NCBI GenBank assembly: GCA_002348825.1
Contig: DEBN01000120.1
Coordinates: 1 to 15,311, forward strand
DNA from: Gammaproteobacteria bacterium UBA2955
Lineage (GTDB): Bacteria > Pseudomonadota > Gammaproteobacteria > Pseudomonadales > Azotimanducaceae
Length of the DNA stretch: 15,311 bases
Reading direction: 5' to 3'
Shown here: positions 8,305 to 15,311 of the stretch, piece after piece
How the letters are laid out: each line of letters begins with the position of its first letter
Position numbering within the stretch: the first letter of the stretch is position 1
Notes under the pieces: model-generated
What the model saw: only the letters and a program-made list of their open reading frames with translations
Database searches by the model: none
Told to the model about the DNA's origin: nothing
Translations under genes and position numbers: made by a program

Positions 8305-8610
8305 CTACCAACTCGCCTTAACCAGACCCGGAACATCTCCGCGCATAGCTGCTTCGCGAAGCTTGTTTCGAGCCAACCCAAATTTTCGATAGACCGCGTG
8401 CGGGCGGCCAGTCACGCCACAGCGCCGCTGCTGGCGAACAGCGCTTGAATTGCGAGGCAAGGCCTGAAGCTTGACTTGTGCTTCCCAACGTTCCTCGTCC
8501 GACACGTTACGATCTGCAATGATCGCCTTAAGTGCCGCGCGCTTTTGCATGTACTTTGCGCGTACACGACTGCGCTTTTTCTCTCTCTCAATCATTGAGC
8601 GCTTTGCCAT
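8305..8610 (-). CDS. rpsN: 30S ribosomal protein S14 (zinc-free form)
   Basis: Head protein of the small subunit, assembled late and adjacent to S3 and S10. It has 101 residues, the long gammaproteobacterial form. [20 protein letters not shown] opens the protein, and the conserved C-terminal block is [20 protein letters not shown] (62-81) ending GLVKASW. Only Cys64 is present and the CxxC pairs of the short zinc-binding S14 are absent. It lies 14 nt after rplE. Confidence 0.99.
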   Translation of the reverse strand: MAKRSMIEREKKRSRVRAKYMQKRAALKAIIADRNVSDEERWEAQVKLQALPRNSSAVRQQRRCGVTGRPHAVYRKFGLARNKLREAAMRGDVPGLVKASW

Positions 8611-8624
8611 AAATCTATCTCTTG

Positions 8625-9164
8625 CTATGTGCGAAAAGGGAACTTGAATGCCTTCAGCAGTTCAAGCGCAGCTTCGTTAGTTTGCGCGGTGGTGGTTACA
8701 CAAATATCCATGCCGCGGATCTTATCTATTTTGTCGTAATCTATTTCTGCGAACACGATTTGCTCAGAAAGGCCCATGCTGAAATTTCCGCGGCCATCAA
8801 ATGCCTTAGGATTCAAACCGCGAAAATCGCGAATCCGCGGAATCGCAATGTCGACCAGCCTTTCAATGAAGTCGTACATGCGCTGACGGCGCAAGGTCAC
8901 CTTGCAGCCTATTGGGTAACCTTCGCGGATCTTAAATCCAGCTTCCGATCGGCGCGCTAAACAGATAACGGGTTGCTGGCCGGCGATTGCCGTCATATCC
9001 GAAACAGCAGCATCCATCACCTTGCGATCGGCAATAGCTTCGCCCACACCCATGTTGATTGTGATCTTAGAGATCTTCGGCACTGCCATGGGATTCTTGA
9101 TCTCCAGATCCTGCTGCAGTTTTGGGCGAATTTCATCGCAGTACTTTTGGTATAAGTTCGCCAT
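8625..9164 (-). CDS. rplE: 50S ribosomal protein L5
   Basis: 5S rRNA-binding protein of the central protuberance that contacts P-site tRNA. It has 179 residues, as in E. coli. [20 protein letters not shown] begins the protein; [34 protein letters not shown] and [20 protein letters not shown] are family hallmarks, and the protein ends [11 protein letters not shown]. The loop after KVTLR reads RQRMYDF where enteric L5 has GERMWEF, a modest difference. Its ATG is 2 nt after the rplX stop, so translation is probably coupled. In E. coli the S8 repressor site overlaps this start. Confidence 0.99.
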   Translation of the reverse strand: MANLYQKYCDEIRPKLQQDLEIKNPMAVPKISKITINMGVGEAIADRKVMDAAVSDMTAIAGQQPVICLARRSEAGFKIREGYPIGCKVTLRRQRMYDFIERLVDIAIPRIRDFRGLNPKAFDGRGNFSMGLSEQIVFAEIDYDKIDKIRGMDICVTTTAQTNEAALELLKAFKFPFRT

Positions 9165-9166
9165 AA

Positions 9167-9484
9167 CTAGCCTTCGATTGCTTTACCATTTGACTTAAAG
9201 AAGCGGACTTTTTTACCGTCCTCTTCCACGCGCAGGCCAACTCGATCAGCGCGCTCTTCTTCTTCATTCCAGATCGCCACATTCGACGCCTGAATCGGCG
9301 CCTCTTGTGCGATGATCCCGCCTTGTTCGCCTATGTTCGGATTAGGTCGCTTATGCTTCTTCACCATGTTGATGCCGGCGACCATCAGACGACCGTCTTT
9401 TAGCACTCGCAGTACTTCACCGCGTCTGCCTTTGTCGCGACCGGCGATCACCACCACTTCGTCGTCTTTTTTGATCTTTAACAT
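9167..9484 (-). CDS. rplX: 50S ribosomal protein L24
   Basis: Assembly initiator of the 50S subunit that binds the 5' region of 23S rRNA and sits near the tunnel exit. It has 105 residues (E. coli 104). The KOW motif is in [20 protein letters not shown] (7-26), followed by [16 protein letters not shown] (36-51) and ending [13 protein letters not shown]. The ATG choice matches the family N-terminus ([10 protein letters not shown]). It lies 110 nt after rplN, far more than in enteric spc operons, and 2 nt before rplE. Confidence 0.99.
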   Translation of the reverse strand: MLKIKKDDEVVVIAGRDKGRRGEVLRVLKDGRLMVAGINMVKKHKRPNPNIGEQGGIIAQEAPIQASNVAIWNEEEERADRVGLRVEEDGKKVRFFKSNGKAIEG

Positions 9485-9594
9485 GCCGTCTCTCGATCTG
9501 TTTTCTTTACCACGCGAGCTTCTGCCCAGCGTCTTCGTTGTAAACCATTACTCTGTTTCTTCGACAACAGAGGCTTTATCTGCGTTCGTTGTGC
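9485..9594 (-). promoter_or_regulatory. rplN-rplX spacer with perfect 7-bp hairpin
   Basis: This 110-nt spacer holds a perfect hairpin on the minus strand, CTCTGTT-GTCGAAGA-AACAGAG (9551-9572). The GTTGT overlapping its 5' arm could instead pair with ACAAC about 20 nt downstream (within 9532-9543), so two exclusive folds are possible. Directly after the hairpin is a 13-codon frame [13 protein letters not shown] plus stop (9507-9548) without a good ribosome-binding site. No T-run follows the hairpin, so it is not an intrinsic terminator. The repeat is seen; a regulatory role is inferred. Confidence 0.4.
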
Positions 9595-9963
9595 CTAGAG
9601 CACCTCAGGCGCCAGCGAAACGATGCGCATAAAATTTTCAGTACGCAGTTCTCGCGTAACCGGCCCAAATATCCGAGTGCCGACGGGCTGCTTTTGCGCG
9701 TTTAACAGCACCGCCGCGTTTTGATCAAACTTGATCAACGATCCATCAGCGCGACGCACGCCTTTACGCGTACGCACCACTACCGCATCCATGACCTGAC
9801 CCTTCTTTACCCGACCGCGAGGTATTGCTTCTTTAATCGTGACTTTGATTACGTCCCCAATTCCGGCATAGCGGCGATGACTGCCACCCAGAACCTTGAT
9901 GCACTGGACTTTTCTCGCACCACTGTTGTCTGCGATGTCCAGCATTGTTTCTGATTGGATCAT
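9595..9963 (-). CDS. rplN: 50S ribosomal protein L14
   Basis: 50S protein at the subunit interface, forming a bridge to 16S rRNA beside L19. It has 122 residues (E. coli 123). [20 protein letters not shown] opens it; [20 protein letters not shown] and [20 protein letters not shown] follow the family closely, and it ends with [12 protein letters not shown]. It is the first gene of the classic spc operon and lies only 6 nt after rpsQ, so no separate promoter region for spc is visible here. Confidence 0.99.
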   Translation of the reverse strand: MIQSETMLDIADNSGARKVQCIKVLGGSHRRYAGIGDVIKVTIKEAIPRGRVKKGQVMDAVVVRTRKGVRRADGSLIKFDQNAAVLLNAQKQPVGTRIFGPVTRELRTENFMRIVSLAPEVL

Positions 9964-9969
9964 GGCTTG

Positions 9970-10251
9970 TTAGACTCCGGTGGCTCGTACGTCGATGCTC
10001 TGCAGCGTCCACGTCTTGGTCTTTGAAATCGGCCGGCACTCGACCACCGTCACGGTATCGCCTACCTGACAATTATTCTCTTCGTCGTGCGCGTGTATCT
10101 TGGTGGACTTGCGAACGAACTTTCCATAAACCGGGTGCTTAACTCGACGCTCGATTTTTACCGTAATAGATTTCTCCATCCGATCACTCACCACTACGCC
10201 CGATACAGCCCGCGGATTTTTCGCCTTTGCTTGTGCTTCCGTTTCAGACAT
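9970..10251 (-). CDS. rpsQ: 30S ribosomal protein S17
   Basis: Primary 16S rRNA-binding protein of OB fold, needed for early 30S assembly. It has 93 residues against 84 in E. coli. The extra length is mainly an N-terminal stretch [18 protein letters not shown] before the conserved [48 protein letters not shown] and ISKTKTWTL complete the family pattern. The start overlaps the end of rpmC by 8 nt, which supports translational coupling, although a shorter start cannot be excluded. Confidence 0.98.
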   Translation of the reverse strand: MSETEAQAKAKNPRAVSGVVVSDRMEKSITVKIERRVKHPVYGKFVRKSTKIHAHDEENNCQVGDTVTVVECRPISKTKTWTLQSIDVRATGV

Positions 10252-10435
10252 CCGAGGACTCCTGCATTATGGTTTTGGCGCGCGCAATATCACGGCGCAC
10301 TTCTTTTAAAAGGTGCGGCTGTCCAAGTTGACCGCTGGCCCGCTGCATGCGCAACGCAAAGTGCTCTTTACGCAAACGCAACACTTCCGCCTGCAATTCT
10401 TCTTTGCTCTTTGCTCTTAGATCTGTGGCTTTCAT
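10244..10435 (-). CDS. rpmC: 50S ribosomal protein L29
   Basis: Small helical protein next to the tunnel exit, which with L23 forms part of the docking surface for trigger factor and SRP. It has 63 residues, as in E. coli. [20 protein letters not shown] and [20 protein letters not shown] show the two-helix family pattern, followed by [14 protein letters not shown]. Its ATG overlaps the rplP stop by one base (TAATG), and its end overlaps rpsQ by 8 nt. Confidence 0.98.
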   Translation of the reverse strand: MKATDLRAKSKEELQAEVLRLRKEHFALRMQRASGQLGQPHLLKEVRRDIARAKTIMQESSDV

Positions 10436-10848
10436 TACATGGCCGTCCGCTTAACAAATACTGTCTTGAAAGGCAGCTTGGCGGCCGCCAACGTCAACGC
10501 TTCTCGAGCTACATCCTCGGGAACGCCCTGCATTTCGTAGAGCACTTTGCCTGGCTGCACGAGCGCGACCCAATATTCGACGCTGCCCTTACCTTTACCC
10601 TGGCGAACCTCAAGCGGCTTTTTGGTGATCGGCTTGTCGGGAAAAACTCTGATCCAGATCTTTCCACCACGACGAATACGGCGTGTCATAGCTCGACGCC
10701 CTGCCTCTATTTGGCGCGCCGTTAAGCGGCCTCTGCCCACGGCCTTCAGTCCATATTCACCAAAGCTCACCCGGCTCCCACGCAAGGCTAACCCCCGATT
10801 GCGGCCTTTGTGTTGCTTTCTAAATTTTGTACGTTTTGGTTGTAACAT
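10435..10848 (-). CDS. rplP: 50S ribosomal protein L16
   Basis: 50S protein near the A site and the peptidyl-transferase centre, helping to position tRNA. It has 137 residues (E. coli 136). [20 protein letters not shown] starts it; [20 protein letters not shown] (33-52), [20 protein letters not shown] (77-96) and [18 protein letters not shown] (101-118) are conserved. Arg82 matches the E. coli Arg81 that is hydroxylated by RoxA (YcfD); whether this organism modifies it is unknown. The gene is 21 nt after rpsC and shares a TAATG junction with rpmC. Confidence 0.99.
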   Translation of the reverse strand: MLQPKRTKFRKQHKGRNRGLALRGSRVSFGEYGLKAVGRGRLTARQIEAGRRAMTRRIRRGGKIWIRVFPDKPITKKPLEVRQGKGKGSVEYWVALVQPGKVLYEMQGVPEDVAREALTLAAAKLPFKTVFVKRTAM

Positions 10849-10869
10849 TTTCGCACTTAAACCTTATTG

Positions 10870-11532
10870 TTAAGCCTGCTGGGAGCTCTGTGGCGCTTCC
10901 TGAGGCCCAATAATTTCCCCTTTAAAGATCCAAACCTTTATGCCTAAGATGCCGTAGGTGGTCTCTGCTTCCCATGTCGCGTAGTCAATATCTGCTCGCA
11001 GGGTATGCAGCGGCACGCGCCCCTCGTGGTAAACCTCTGAGCGCGCTATCTCGGCACCGCCTAAACGACCCGCGACGCGAACTTTTATGCCCTCAGCGCC
11101 AAGACGCATGGCGTTTTGGATAACCCGGCGCATTGCGCGACGAAATTGCACACGCCGTTCCAGTTGTTGTGCAACGTTTTGCGCCACCAAAACCGCATCC
11201 AGCTCTGGTTTGCGAATTTCCTCGATATTTACGTGTACGGGCACGCCCATCATAGAAGACAGCTTTGCGCGCAATCGTTCAACATCCTCACCTTTCTTAC
11301 CAATGACGATGCCTGGCCGTGCGGTATGGATAGTTACCTTAGCGGTCTGCGAGGGGCGCTCAATCTCGATACGTGACACTGACGCGTCAGCCAACCGCTT
11401 GCGCAAAAACTCGCGCACTTCTATGTCATTGAGCAGGTATTCGGAGTACTTCTTTTTGTCCGCAAACCAGACCGAGGTGTGGTCTTTAACAATGCCGAGC
11501 CTAATACCTGTTGGATGAACTTTCTGACCCAT
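10870..11532 (-). CDS. rpsC: 30S ribosomal protein S3
   Basis: Small-subunit head protein at the mRNA entry channel, contributing to mRNA helicase activity. It has 220 residues; E. coli S3 (233) has a somewhat longer tail. [20 protein letters not shown] starts the protein, and the KH domain carries [20 protein letters not shown] (69-88) with its GKKG loop. The C-terminal domain has [32 protein letters not shown] and [16 protein letters not shown]. It ends [11 protein letters not shown]. It lies 12 nt after rplV and 21 nt before rplP. Confidence 0.99.
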   Translation of the reverse strand: MGQKVHPTGIRLGIVKDHTSVWFADKKKYSEYLLNDIEVREFLRKRLADASVSRIEIERPSQTAKVTIHTARPGIVIGKKGEDVERLRAKLSSMMGVPVHVNIEEIRKPELDAVLVAQNVAQQLERRVQFRRAMRRVIQNAMRLGAEGIKVRVAGRLGGAEIARSEVYHEGRVPLHTLRADIDYATWEAETTYGILGIKVWIFKGEIIGPQEAPQSSQQA

Positions 11533-11544
11533 AGTCTTCTCTTC

Positions 11545-11877
11545 TTAGCTGTCCGAAACCGTCACGGTAATGTGACAGCTGCGCTTTAAAATACGATCCG
11601 CCCGCCCCTTTGCACGTGGACGGATACGCTTCATCGTCATGCCTTCGTTAACATAGATCTCCGCAATTCGCAGATCATCCACGTCAGCACCCTCATTGTG
11701 TTCTGCATTGGCGATTGCAGACTCAACCGTCTTGCGCACCAATAGCGCGCCCTTACGGGTGCTGAAATTCAATATGTCCAGCGCATCTGCGACTGGTTTC
11801 CCGCGTACCTGATCGGCTACAAGACGTACCTTTTGCGGCGAAATCTGTAGACGTTTGGCAATTGCACTGACTTGCAT
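11545..11877 (-). CDS. rplV: 50S ribosomal protein L22
   Basis: 50S protein whose long beta-hairpin lines the exit tunnel near the macrolide site. It has 110 residues, the E. coli length. [20 protein letters not shown] begins the globular domain, and [20 protein letters not shown] follows. The hairpin is [20 protein letters not shown] with the terminal [11 protein letters not shown]. Enteric L22 has Met where this one has Arg in MKRIRPRA; I would not read that as resistance. It lies 26 nt after rpsS and 12 nt before rpsC. Confidence 0.99.
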   Translation of the reverse strand: MQVSAIAKRLQISPQKVRLVADQVRGKPVADALDILNFSTRKGALLVRKTVESAIANAEHNEGADVDDLRIAEIYVNEGMTMKRIRPRAKGRADRILKRSCHITVTVSDS

Positions 11878-11903
11878 GTTCTTCCTCTATCGCGGCTGCT
11901 GAG

Positions 11904-12179
11904 TTAACGCTTAGCTTTCTTATCCGCGGCATGGCCACGGTAGGTTCGGGTAGGTGCGAATTCGCCCAGTTTGTGGCCTACCATATCCTCGTTAATCAAT
12001 ATCGGGACGTGCTGCCTACCGTTATGGATAGCGATGGTCAGGCCTACCATTTCCGGCATCACCATAGAGCGACGCGACCATGTCTTGATCGGTCGACGCT
12101 CATTGTTGGCCACTGCCGTCTCCACTTTCTTCAACAAGTGGGTGTCGACGAATGGTCCTTTAAATAATGATCGTGGCAC
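11904..12179 (-). CDS. rpsS: 30S ribosomal protein S19 (GTG start)
   Basis: Small-subunit head protein that pairs with S13 and contacts the large subunit and A-site tRNA. It has 91 residues (E. coli 92). [20 protein letters not shown] and [20 protein letters not shown] are characteristic, with [20 protein letters not shown] and the C-terminal [18 protein letters not shown]. The start codon is GTG (12177-12179), fixed by the conserved MPRSL opening and a GGAG 8 nt upstream (12188-12191). The 49-nt gap after rplB holds a small TTTGC-TGA-GCAAA stem (12201-12213). Confidence 0.98.
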   Translation of the reverse strand: MPRSLFKGPFVDTHLLKKVETAVANNERRPIKTWSRRSMVMPEMVGLTIAIHNGRQHVPILINEDMVGHKLGEFAPTRTYRGHAADKKAKR

Positions 12180-12228
12180 TTAGCTTTCTCCGTTACCTTT
12201 TTTGCTCAGCAAATCTTTCTATTTACCG

Positions 12229-13056
12229 CTAGCGCTTACCGCGCCGACGCACAATCAGCCCGTCAGTACGCTTATTCTTACGGGTCTTGAAGCCTTTGGT
12301 TGGCATGCCCCAAGGCGAGACCGGGTGGCGCCCACCCGACGTCTTACCCTCGCCGCCACCATGTGGGTGATCTACAGGGTTCATGGCAACGCCCCGCACC
12401 GTTGGGCGCTTGCCGCGCCAGCGATTCGCTCCGGCTTTACCGAGAGATCGCAGGTTGTGTTCACTGTTACCAACCTCTCCGAGCGTCGCACGACATTCGC
12501 TTAACACTCGACGCATTTCTCCAGAGCGCATACGCAAGGTCGCGTATGCGCCTTCGCGAGCAACCAACTGGCATGAACCTCCTGCACTCCGAACCATCTG
12601 TGCGCCCTTACCTGGCTTCAGTTCTACGCAGTGGATCACGCTGCCCACTGGTATGTTGCGCAATGCAAGGGTGTTGCCAGAACGAATCGGTGCGCTGCCG
12701 CCACTCATCAATTCGTCTCCCGCGCTCACGCCTTTTGGCGCGATAATGTACCGGCGCTCACCATCGGCATACTTCAACAATGCGATGTTGGCCGTGCGGT
12801 TCGGGTCGTATTCCAGACGCTCGACCGTTGCCGGAATACCATCCTTGGTGCGTTTCCAATCAATCAGCCGATAATGCTGCTTATGCCCACCACCCCGATG
12901 TCGAGTAGTGATCCGCCCCGCATTGTTACGGCCACCAGTGCTGTTTTGCTTACTCAGCAGCGCTTTATGCGGTGCGCCTTTATGCAACTCAGAATCCACC
13001 ACCTTAACGACAAAACGGCGTCCTGCTGAGGTTGGTTTGGTTTTTACAACTGCCAT
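12229..13056 (-). CDS. rplB: 50S ribosomal protein L2
   Basis: One of the most conserved 50S proteins, needed for subunit joining and close to the peptidyl-transferase centre. It has 275 residues (E. coli 273). The OB-fold and SH3-like domains are present, with [20 protein letters not shown] (42-61), YRLIDWKR and [20 protein letters not shown] (79-98). The C-terminal signature is [20 protein letters not shown] (221-240), where His230 matches the functionally important E. coli His229, followed by [20 protein letters not shown]. It is 12 nt after rplW. Confidence 0.99.
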   Translation of the reverse strand: MAVVKTKPTSAGRRFVVKVVDSELHKGAPHKALLSKQNSTGGRNNAGRITTRHRGGGHKQHYRLIDWKRTKDGIPATVERLEYDPNRTANIALLKYADGERRYIIAPKGVSAGDELMSGGSAPIRSGNTLALRNIPVGSVIHCVELKPGKGAQMVRSAGGSCQLVAREGAYATLRMRSGEMRRVLSECRATLGEVGNSEHNLRSLGKAGANRWRGKRPTVRGVAMNPVDHPHGGGEGKTSGGRHPVSPWGMPTKGFKTRKNKRTDGLIVRRRGKR

Positions 13057-13068
13057 TACGCTGTTCCC

Positions 13069-13365
13069 TTATTCCGTAACCATGAAGTCGATCTCTTGCC
13101 CTTCGACCACTGTTACGTATGCCTTTTTCCAATTCTTTTTGCGGGTAACGCCACGAGCGTTGCGCTTGACCTTGCCTTTGACATTTGCGGTGGTGACCTT
13201 CGTCACAGACACTTTAAAGATGGTCTCCACTGCCTCGCGCACCTCTGCTCGAGTCGCATCGGGCGCCACTTTGAACGCGTATTGGTTGGCCAAATCGCCT
13301 AGCACAGAGACTTTTTCTGAGATGTGAGGCTCGCGCAAAACGTTGTAAATACGCTCTTGGTTCAT
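13069..13365 (-). CDS. rplW: 50S ribosomal protein L23
   Basis: Exit-site protein that docks trigger factor, SRP and the translocon on the ribosome. It has 98 residues (E. coli 100). [20 protein letters not shown] starts it, and [20 protein letters not shown] and [17 protein letters not shown] follow. The loop [20 protein letters not shown] and the ending DFMVTE fit the bacterial form. The start overlaps the rplD stop by four bases (ATGA), and rplB follows after 12 nt. Confidence 0.99.
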   Translation of the reverse strand: MNQERIYNVLREPHISEKVSVLGDLANQYAFKVAPDATRAEVREAVETIFKVSVTKVTTANVKGKVKRNARGVTRKKNWKKAYVTVVEGQEIDFMVTE

Positions 13366-13967
13366 GCCAGCACCTCTTCCAATTTCTTCAACGCGGGGAC
13401 GGTAATTAGCACTTTGTCGTAGCTGATCAAACTGACTGGATCAATCGCGTCGACGTCGCGAACATCTACAGCTTTAACATTGCGCGCTGCGAGAAATAGA
13501 TTTTCTTCCACTTCCTCAGTGACGATAAGAGCGTTCGAAATTTCGAGATCTTTCAACTGGGCCAGCAGCGCTTTTGTTTTTGGCGCTGCCACGGCAAAGG
13601 ATTCCACCGCCACCAACCGCTGCTGGCGAATCAGTTCAGAAACGATGCAGCGCAGGGCGCCGCGGTACATTTTACGGTTCACCTTGGTTGAATGGTCTTG
13701 CGGTTGCGCAGCGAAGGTCACGCCACCTGAACGCCAAATAGGCGAACGCGTCGTACCAGCGCGAGCACGCCCAGTACCCTTTTGACGCCATGGTTTTTTA
13801 CCACCGCCACTGACCGCCGAGCGATTCTTCTGCGCGCGAGAGCCCTGCCGTCCAGCAGCCATAAAGGCGACCACGACCTGGTGCACAAGCGCTTCGTTGT
13901 ATTCGCGCGCGAAAGCCGATTCAGCCAATTCTACGCTGCCGCCGCTTACCGCTACATCTAAGTTCAT
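13362..13967 (-). CDS. rplD: 50S ribosomal protein L4
   Basis: 50S protein whose internal loop lines the exit tunnel with L22; in E. coli it also represses the S10 operon by binding the leader upstream of rpsJ. It has 201 residues, the E. coli length. The tunnel loop carries [20 protein letters not shown] (54-73) and [20 protein letters not shown] (74-93), and [20 protein letters not shown] (97-116) follows. The C-terminal globular part ends [13 protein letters not shown]. It overlaps rplC by ATGA at 13964-13967 and rplW by ATGA at 13362-13365, so the three genes are probably coupled. Confidence 0.99.
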   Translation of the reverse strand: MNLDVAVSGGSVELAESAFAREYNEALVHQVVVAFMAAGRQGSRAQKNRSAVSGGGKKPWRQKGTGRARAGTTRSPIWRSGGVTFAAQPQDHSTKVNRKMYRGALRCIVSELIRQQRLVAVESFAVAAPKTKALLAQLKDLEISNALIVTEEVEENLFLAARNVKAVDVRDVDAIDPVSLISYDKVLITVPALKKLEEVLA

Positions 13968-14632
13968 TCGCCTTCTCCGCCCGCAATAGCGCCTTGGCTA
14001 CCGCCCTTTACAGCTGGGCGTATGCATACATCGCCACCTGTTGGCCCAGGAACCGCGCCTTTAACCATAATCAGGTTGCGTTCAACATCGACTTCTACGA
14101 TCTCTAAGTTCTGGGTAGTCACTCGAACATTACCCATCTGGCCGGACATCTTTTTGCCCTTGAACACCCGACCGGGGGTCTGGCATTGACCAATCGATCC
14201 AGGCGCCCGGTGAGAAATCGAGTTACCGTGAGTATTGTCTTGGCCGCGGAAGTTCCAACGCTTAATCGTGCCCGCATAGCCCTTACCCTTGGATACACCC
14301 TGCACATCGACCTGCTGACCCGCTGCAAACTGGTCTACGGTAAGCTGACCGCCAACGTCCAGACCGTCCACTGCGTCCGCTCGGAATTCCCACAGACCGC
14401 GTCCTGCACCAGAGCTTGCTTTCGCAAAGTGGCCCGCCATGGGTTTGCTCACGCGACTTAACCGACGCTCGCCAGTGGTTACTTGGATCGCAGAATACCC
14501 ATCTGTTTCTATGCTTTTAACCTGCGTAATTCGATTCGGCTCCGCCTCGATCACGGTTACCGGCACAGACACGCCTTCGTCGTTGAAGATGCGCGTCATC
14601 CCGCTTTTTTTACCAACCAGTCCAAGTGCCAT
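13964..14632 (-). CDS. rplC: 50S ribosomal protein L3
   Basis: Assembly initiator of the 50S subunit whose central loop approaches the peptidyl-transferase centre. It has 222 residues (E. coli 209); the extra length includes a glycine-rich end [35 protein letters not shown] opens it. The core has [20 protein letters not shown] (112-131), [20 protein letters not shown] (135-154) and [12 protein letters not shown]. The glutamine in GSIGQ corresponds to E. coli Gln150, which PrmB methylates; the next residue is Cys where E. coli has Asn. An AGGA lies about 8 nt before the ATG. The 239-nt gap upstream is exceptional for this operon and is described separately. Confidence 0.99.
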   Translation of the reverse strand: MALGLVGKKSGMTRIFNDEGVSVPVTVIEAEPNRITQVKSIETDGYSAIQVTTGERRLSRVSKPMAGHFAKASSGAGRGLWEFRADAVDGLDVGGQLTVDQFAAGQQVDVQGVSKGKGYAGTIKRWNFRGQDNTHGNSISHRAPGSIGQCQTPGRVFKGKKMSGQMGNVRVTTQNLEIVEVDVERNLIMVKGAVPGPTGGDVCIRPAVKGGSQGAIAGGEGE

Positions 14633-14871
14633 TGGTCTATGTCCTATCCGTCAGTCTGCCGTACTGCCGCAGAGCAACGCTCTAAACGCGCATCGCTCTA
14701 CACGAAAACAAAGCGTGCTGGGCTTCCCCTCCAATCTGAGTTAGAGGACGAACCCGGCTAACGCCTTTCGCCGACTCCCTATCGGAGCCTTTTGGTCGCG
14801 ACCCATTAGGGGTTTATCTATCGATCAACCGCCAAAACAAGTCCTTTCGTGCTGAATTACTCCAGCGCGAA
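14633..14871 (-). promoter_or_regulatory. Structured 239-nt rpsJ-rplC spacer (candidate cis-regulatory RNA)
   Basis: No convincing gene lies between rpsJ and rplC. Read on the minus strand from 5' to 3', the spacer offers: GCTGGA-GTAA-TTCAGC (14851-14866, GNRA-type loop); a 10-nt palindrome GGTCGCGACC (14794-14803); GGCTCC-GATAG-GGAGTC (14773-14789, one G-U pair); GTTAG and CTAAC arms 13 nt apart (14740-14762); and a 12-bp stem GTAGAGCGATGC / GCGTTGCTCTGC with a 9-nt loop (14669-14701, three G-U pairs). The last ends about 20 nt before the rplC ribosome-binding site. No T-run follows any of them. The repeats are seen; their folding and regulatory role are inferred. Confidence 0.5.
14669..14701 (-). 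repeat. 12-bp inverted repeat upstream of rplC
   Basis: This is the strongest single hairpin in the window: on the minus strand GTAGAGCGATGC, loop GCGTTTAGA, then GCGTTGCTCTGC. Nine pairs are Watson-Crick and three are G-U, and the arms match over their whole length. The G-U pairs mean the fold favours RNA made from the minus strand, the coding direction. The following bases are GC-rich, not a T-run, which argues against a rho-independent terminator. Confidence 0.6.
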
Positions 14872-15183
14872 TCAATTCAAACTAATCTGTACTTCTACGC
14901 CAGCAGCCAAGTCGAGCTTCATCAGCGCATCGACCGTCTTTTCTGTTGGCTCTACGATATCTAGGAGACGCTTGTGCGTGCGAATCTCGTATTGGTCACG
15001 CGCGTCTTTATTGACATGCGGCGATACCAAAATCGTGTATCGCTCCTTACGCGTGGGCAATGGAATCGGCCCCTTAACTTGAGCTCCGGTGCGCTTTGCC
15101 GTATCGACGATCTCTTTAGTCGACACGTCGATTAAACGATGATCGAAGGCTTTCAAGCGAATACGAATACGCTGATTTTGCAC
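14872..15183 (-). CDS. rpsJ: 30S ribosomal protein S10 / NusE (GTG start)
   Basis: Small-subunit head protein which, as NusE, also pairs with NusB in transcription antitermination and links NusG to the ribosome. It has 103 residues, identical in length to E. coli S10 and very similar throughout: [20 protein letters not shown] at the N-terminus, then [40 protein letters not shown] and [20 protein letters not shown]. The start codon is GTG (15181-15183); it is fixed by the conserved [10 protein letters not shown] opening and by a GGAG (15191-15194) 7 nt upstream. It is the first gene of the S10 operon, but a 239-nt structured gap separates it from rplC. Confidence 0.99.
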   Translation of the reverse strand: MQNQRIRIRLKAFDHRLIDVSTKEIVDTAKRTGAQVKGPIPLPTRKERYTILVSPHVNKDARDQYEIRTHKRLLDIVEPTEKTVDALMKLDLAAGVEVQISLN

Positions 15184-15311
15184 GGACTAACTCCACCCAA
15201 TCTGTCACGTCCGGCCGGCTCCGTCTTGCCTAGCAAAACCGCCGTATCGGACATTTCTCCTATTAAAGAACTGGCGCCATCATGTGCGGCGCCTGCATTT
15301 CCTCGCTGCCC
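15184..15311 (-). promoter_or_regulatory. Region upstream of rpsJ: leader with GGCGCC hairpin
   Basis: The last 128 nt hold no recognisable gene; none of the three minus frames resembles the end of elongation factor Tu, the usual upstream neighbour. On the minus strand GGCGCC-GCACATGAT-GGCGCC (15273-15293) can form a six-pair stem, followed by AGTTCTTTAAT, a weak T-rich stretch. It could be the terminator of an upstream gene or part of the S10 leader. Further down lies AGGAGAAATG at 15252-15261 and then the GGAG of rpsJ. I see no convincing -35/-10 pair. Confidence 0.4.

Noticed and set aside
9130..9180. S8 repressor site at the rplX-rplE junction
   Set aside because: Its position would be right, but I could not find a helix like the 16S S8 site by eye; a covariance-model search would be needed.
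12201..12213. TTTGC-TGA-GCAAA stem between rplB and rpsS as a terminator
   Set aside because: Only five weak pairs, followed on the coding strand by an A-run and not a T-run, and inside an operon.
586..14761. Numerous plus-strand open frames of 60-210 codons
   Set aside because: Each lies opposite a confidently identified minus-strand gene, none resembles a known protein, and their composition is what an antisense reading of these genes gives.
14740..14762. tRNA-like GGTTCG loop in the rpsJ-rplC spacer
   Set aside because: The GGTTCG resembles a T-arm, but there are no matching acceptor, D or anticodon arms around it.
14741..14806. 21-codon frame MGRDQKAPIGSRRKALAGFV... in the rpsJ-rplC spacer
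   Set aside because: It has no ribosome-binding site, covers hairpin arms, and is short enough to arise by chance; I treat the spacer as non-coding.

Overview
The window is almost entirely a bacterial ribosomal-protein supercluster read on the minus strand, so transcription runs from high to low coordinates. The order is S10 operon (rpsJ-rplC-rplD-rplW-rplB-rpsS-rplV-rpsC-rplP-rpmC-rpsQ), then spc operon (rplN-rplX-rplE-rpsN-rpsH-rplF-rplR-rpsE-rpmD-rplO-secY-rpmJ), then alpha operon (rpsM-rpsK-rpsD-rpoA-rplQ). All 28 genes are intact. They are followed on the same strand by a class V (alanine/serine-glyoxylate type) aminotransferase that runs off the low end of the window. Gene order, rpsD and rpmJ in the cluster, and close similarity of S10, L17, RpoA and SecY to the Escherichia coli proteins point to a gammaproteobacterium. 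The acidic tails on L15 and L17 and the gene after rplQ do not match the enteric layout, so a non-enteric, perhaps environmental or marine, lineage is my guess; it cannot be settled from the window.

Layout by region: 1-1064 aminotransferase (3' end missing); 1071-4107 alpha operon; 4144-9963 spc operon; 9970-15183 S10 operon; 15184-15311 leader or upstream region of rpsJ with no recognisable gene. No mobile element, CRISPR array, tRNA, rRNA or plus-strand gene is supported. Most genes are packed with 0-50 nt between them, including ATGA and TAATG stop-start overlaps. No gap exceeds 300 nt. Three gaps are much longer than I expect from the E. coli cluster: rpsJ-rplC (239 nt), rplN-rplX (110 nt) and rplF-rplR (91 nt). 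Each holds inverted repeats that can fold as hairpins in the mRNA.

Together the genes supply about half of the ribosomal proteins, the SecY translocon channel and the RNA polymerase alpha subunit, which is the usual coupling of ribosome, secretion and transcription machinery. The items most worth a second look are the structured rpsJ-rplC spacer (a candidate cis-regulatory RNA), the smaller structured spacers inside the spc operon, the acidic C-terminal tails on L17 and L15, and the metabolic aminotransferase placed directly behind rplQ with no visible terminator between them.
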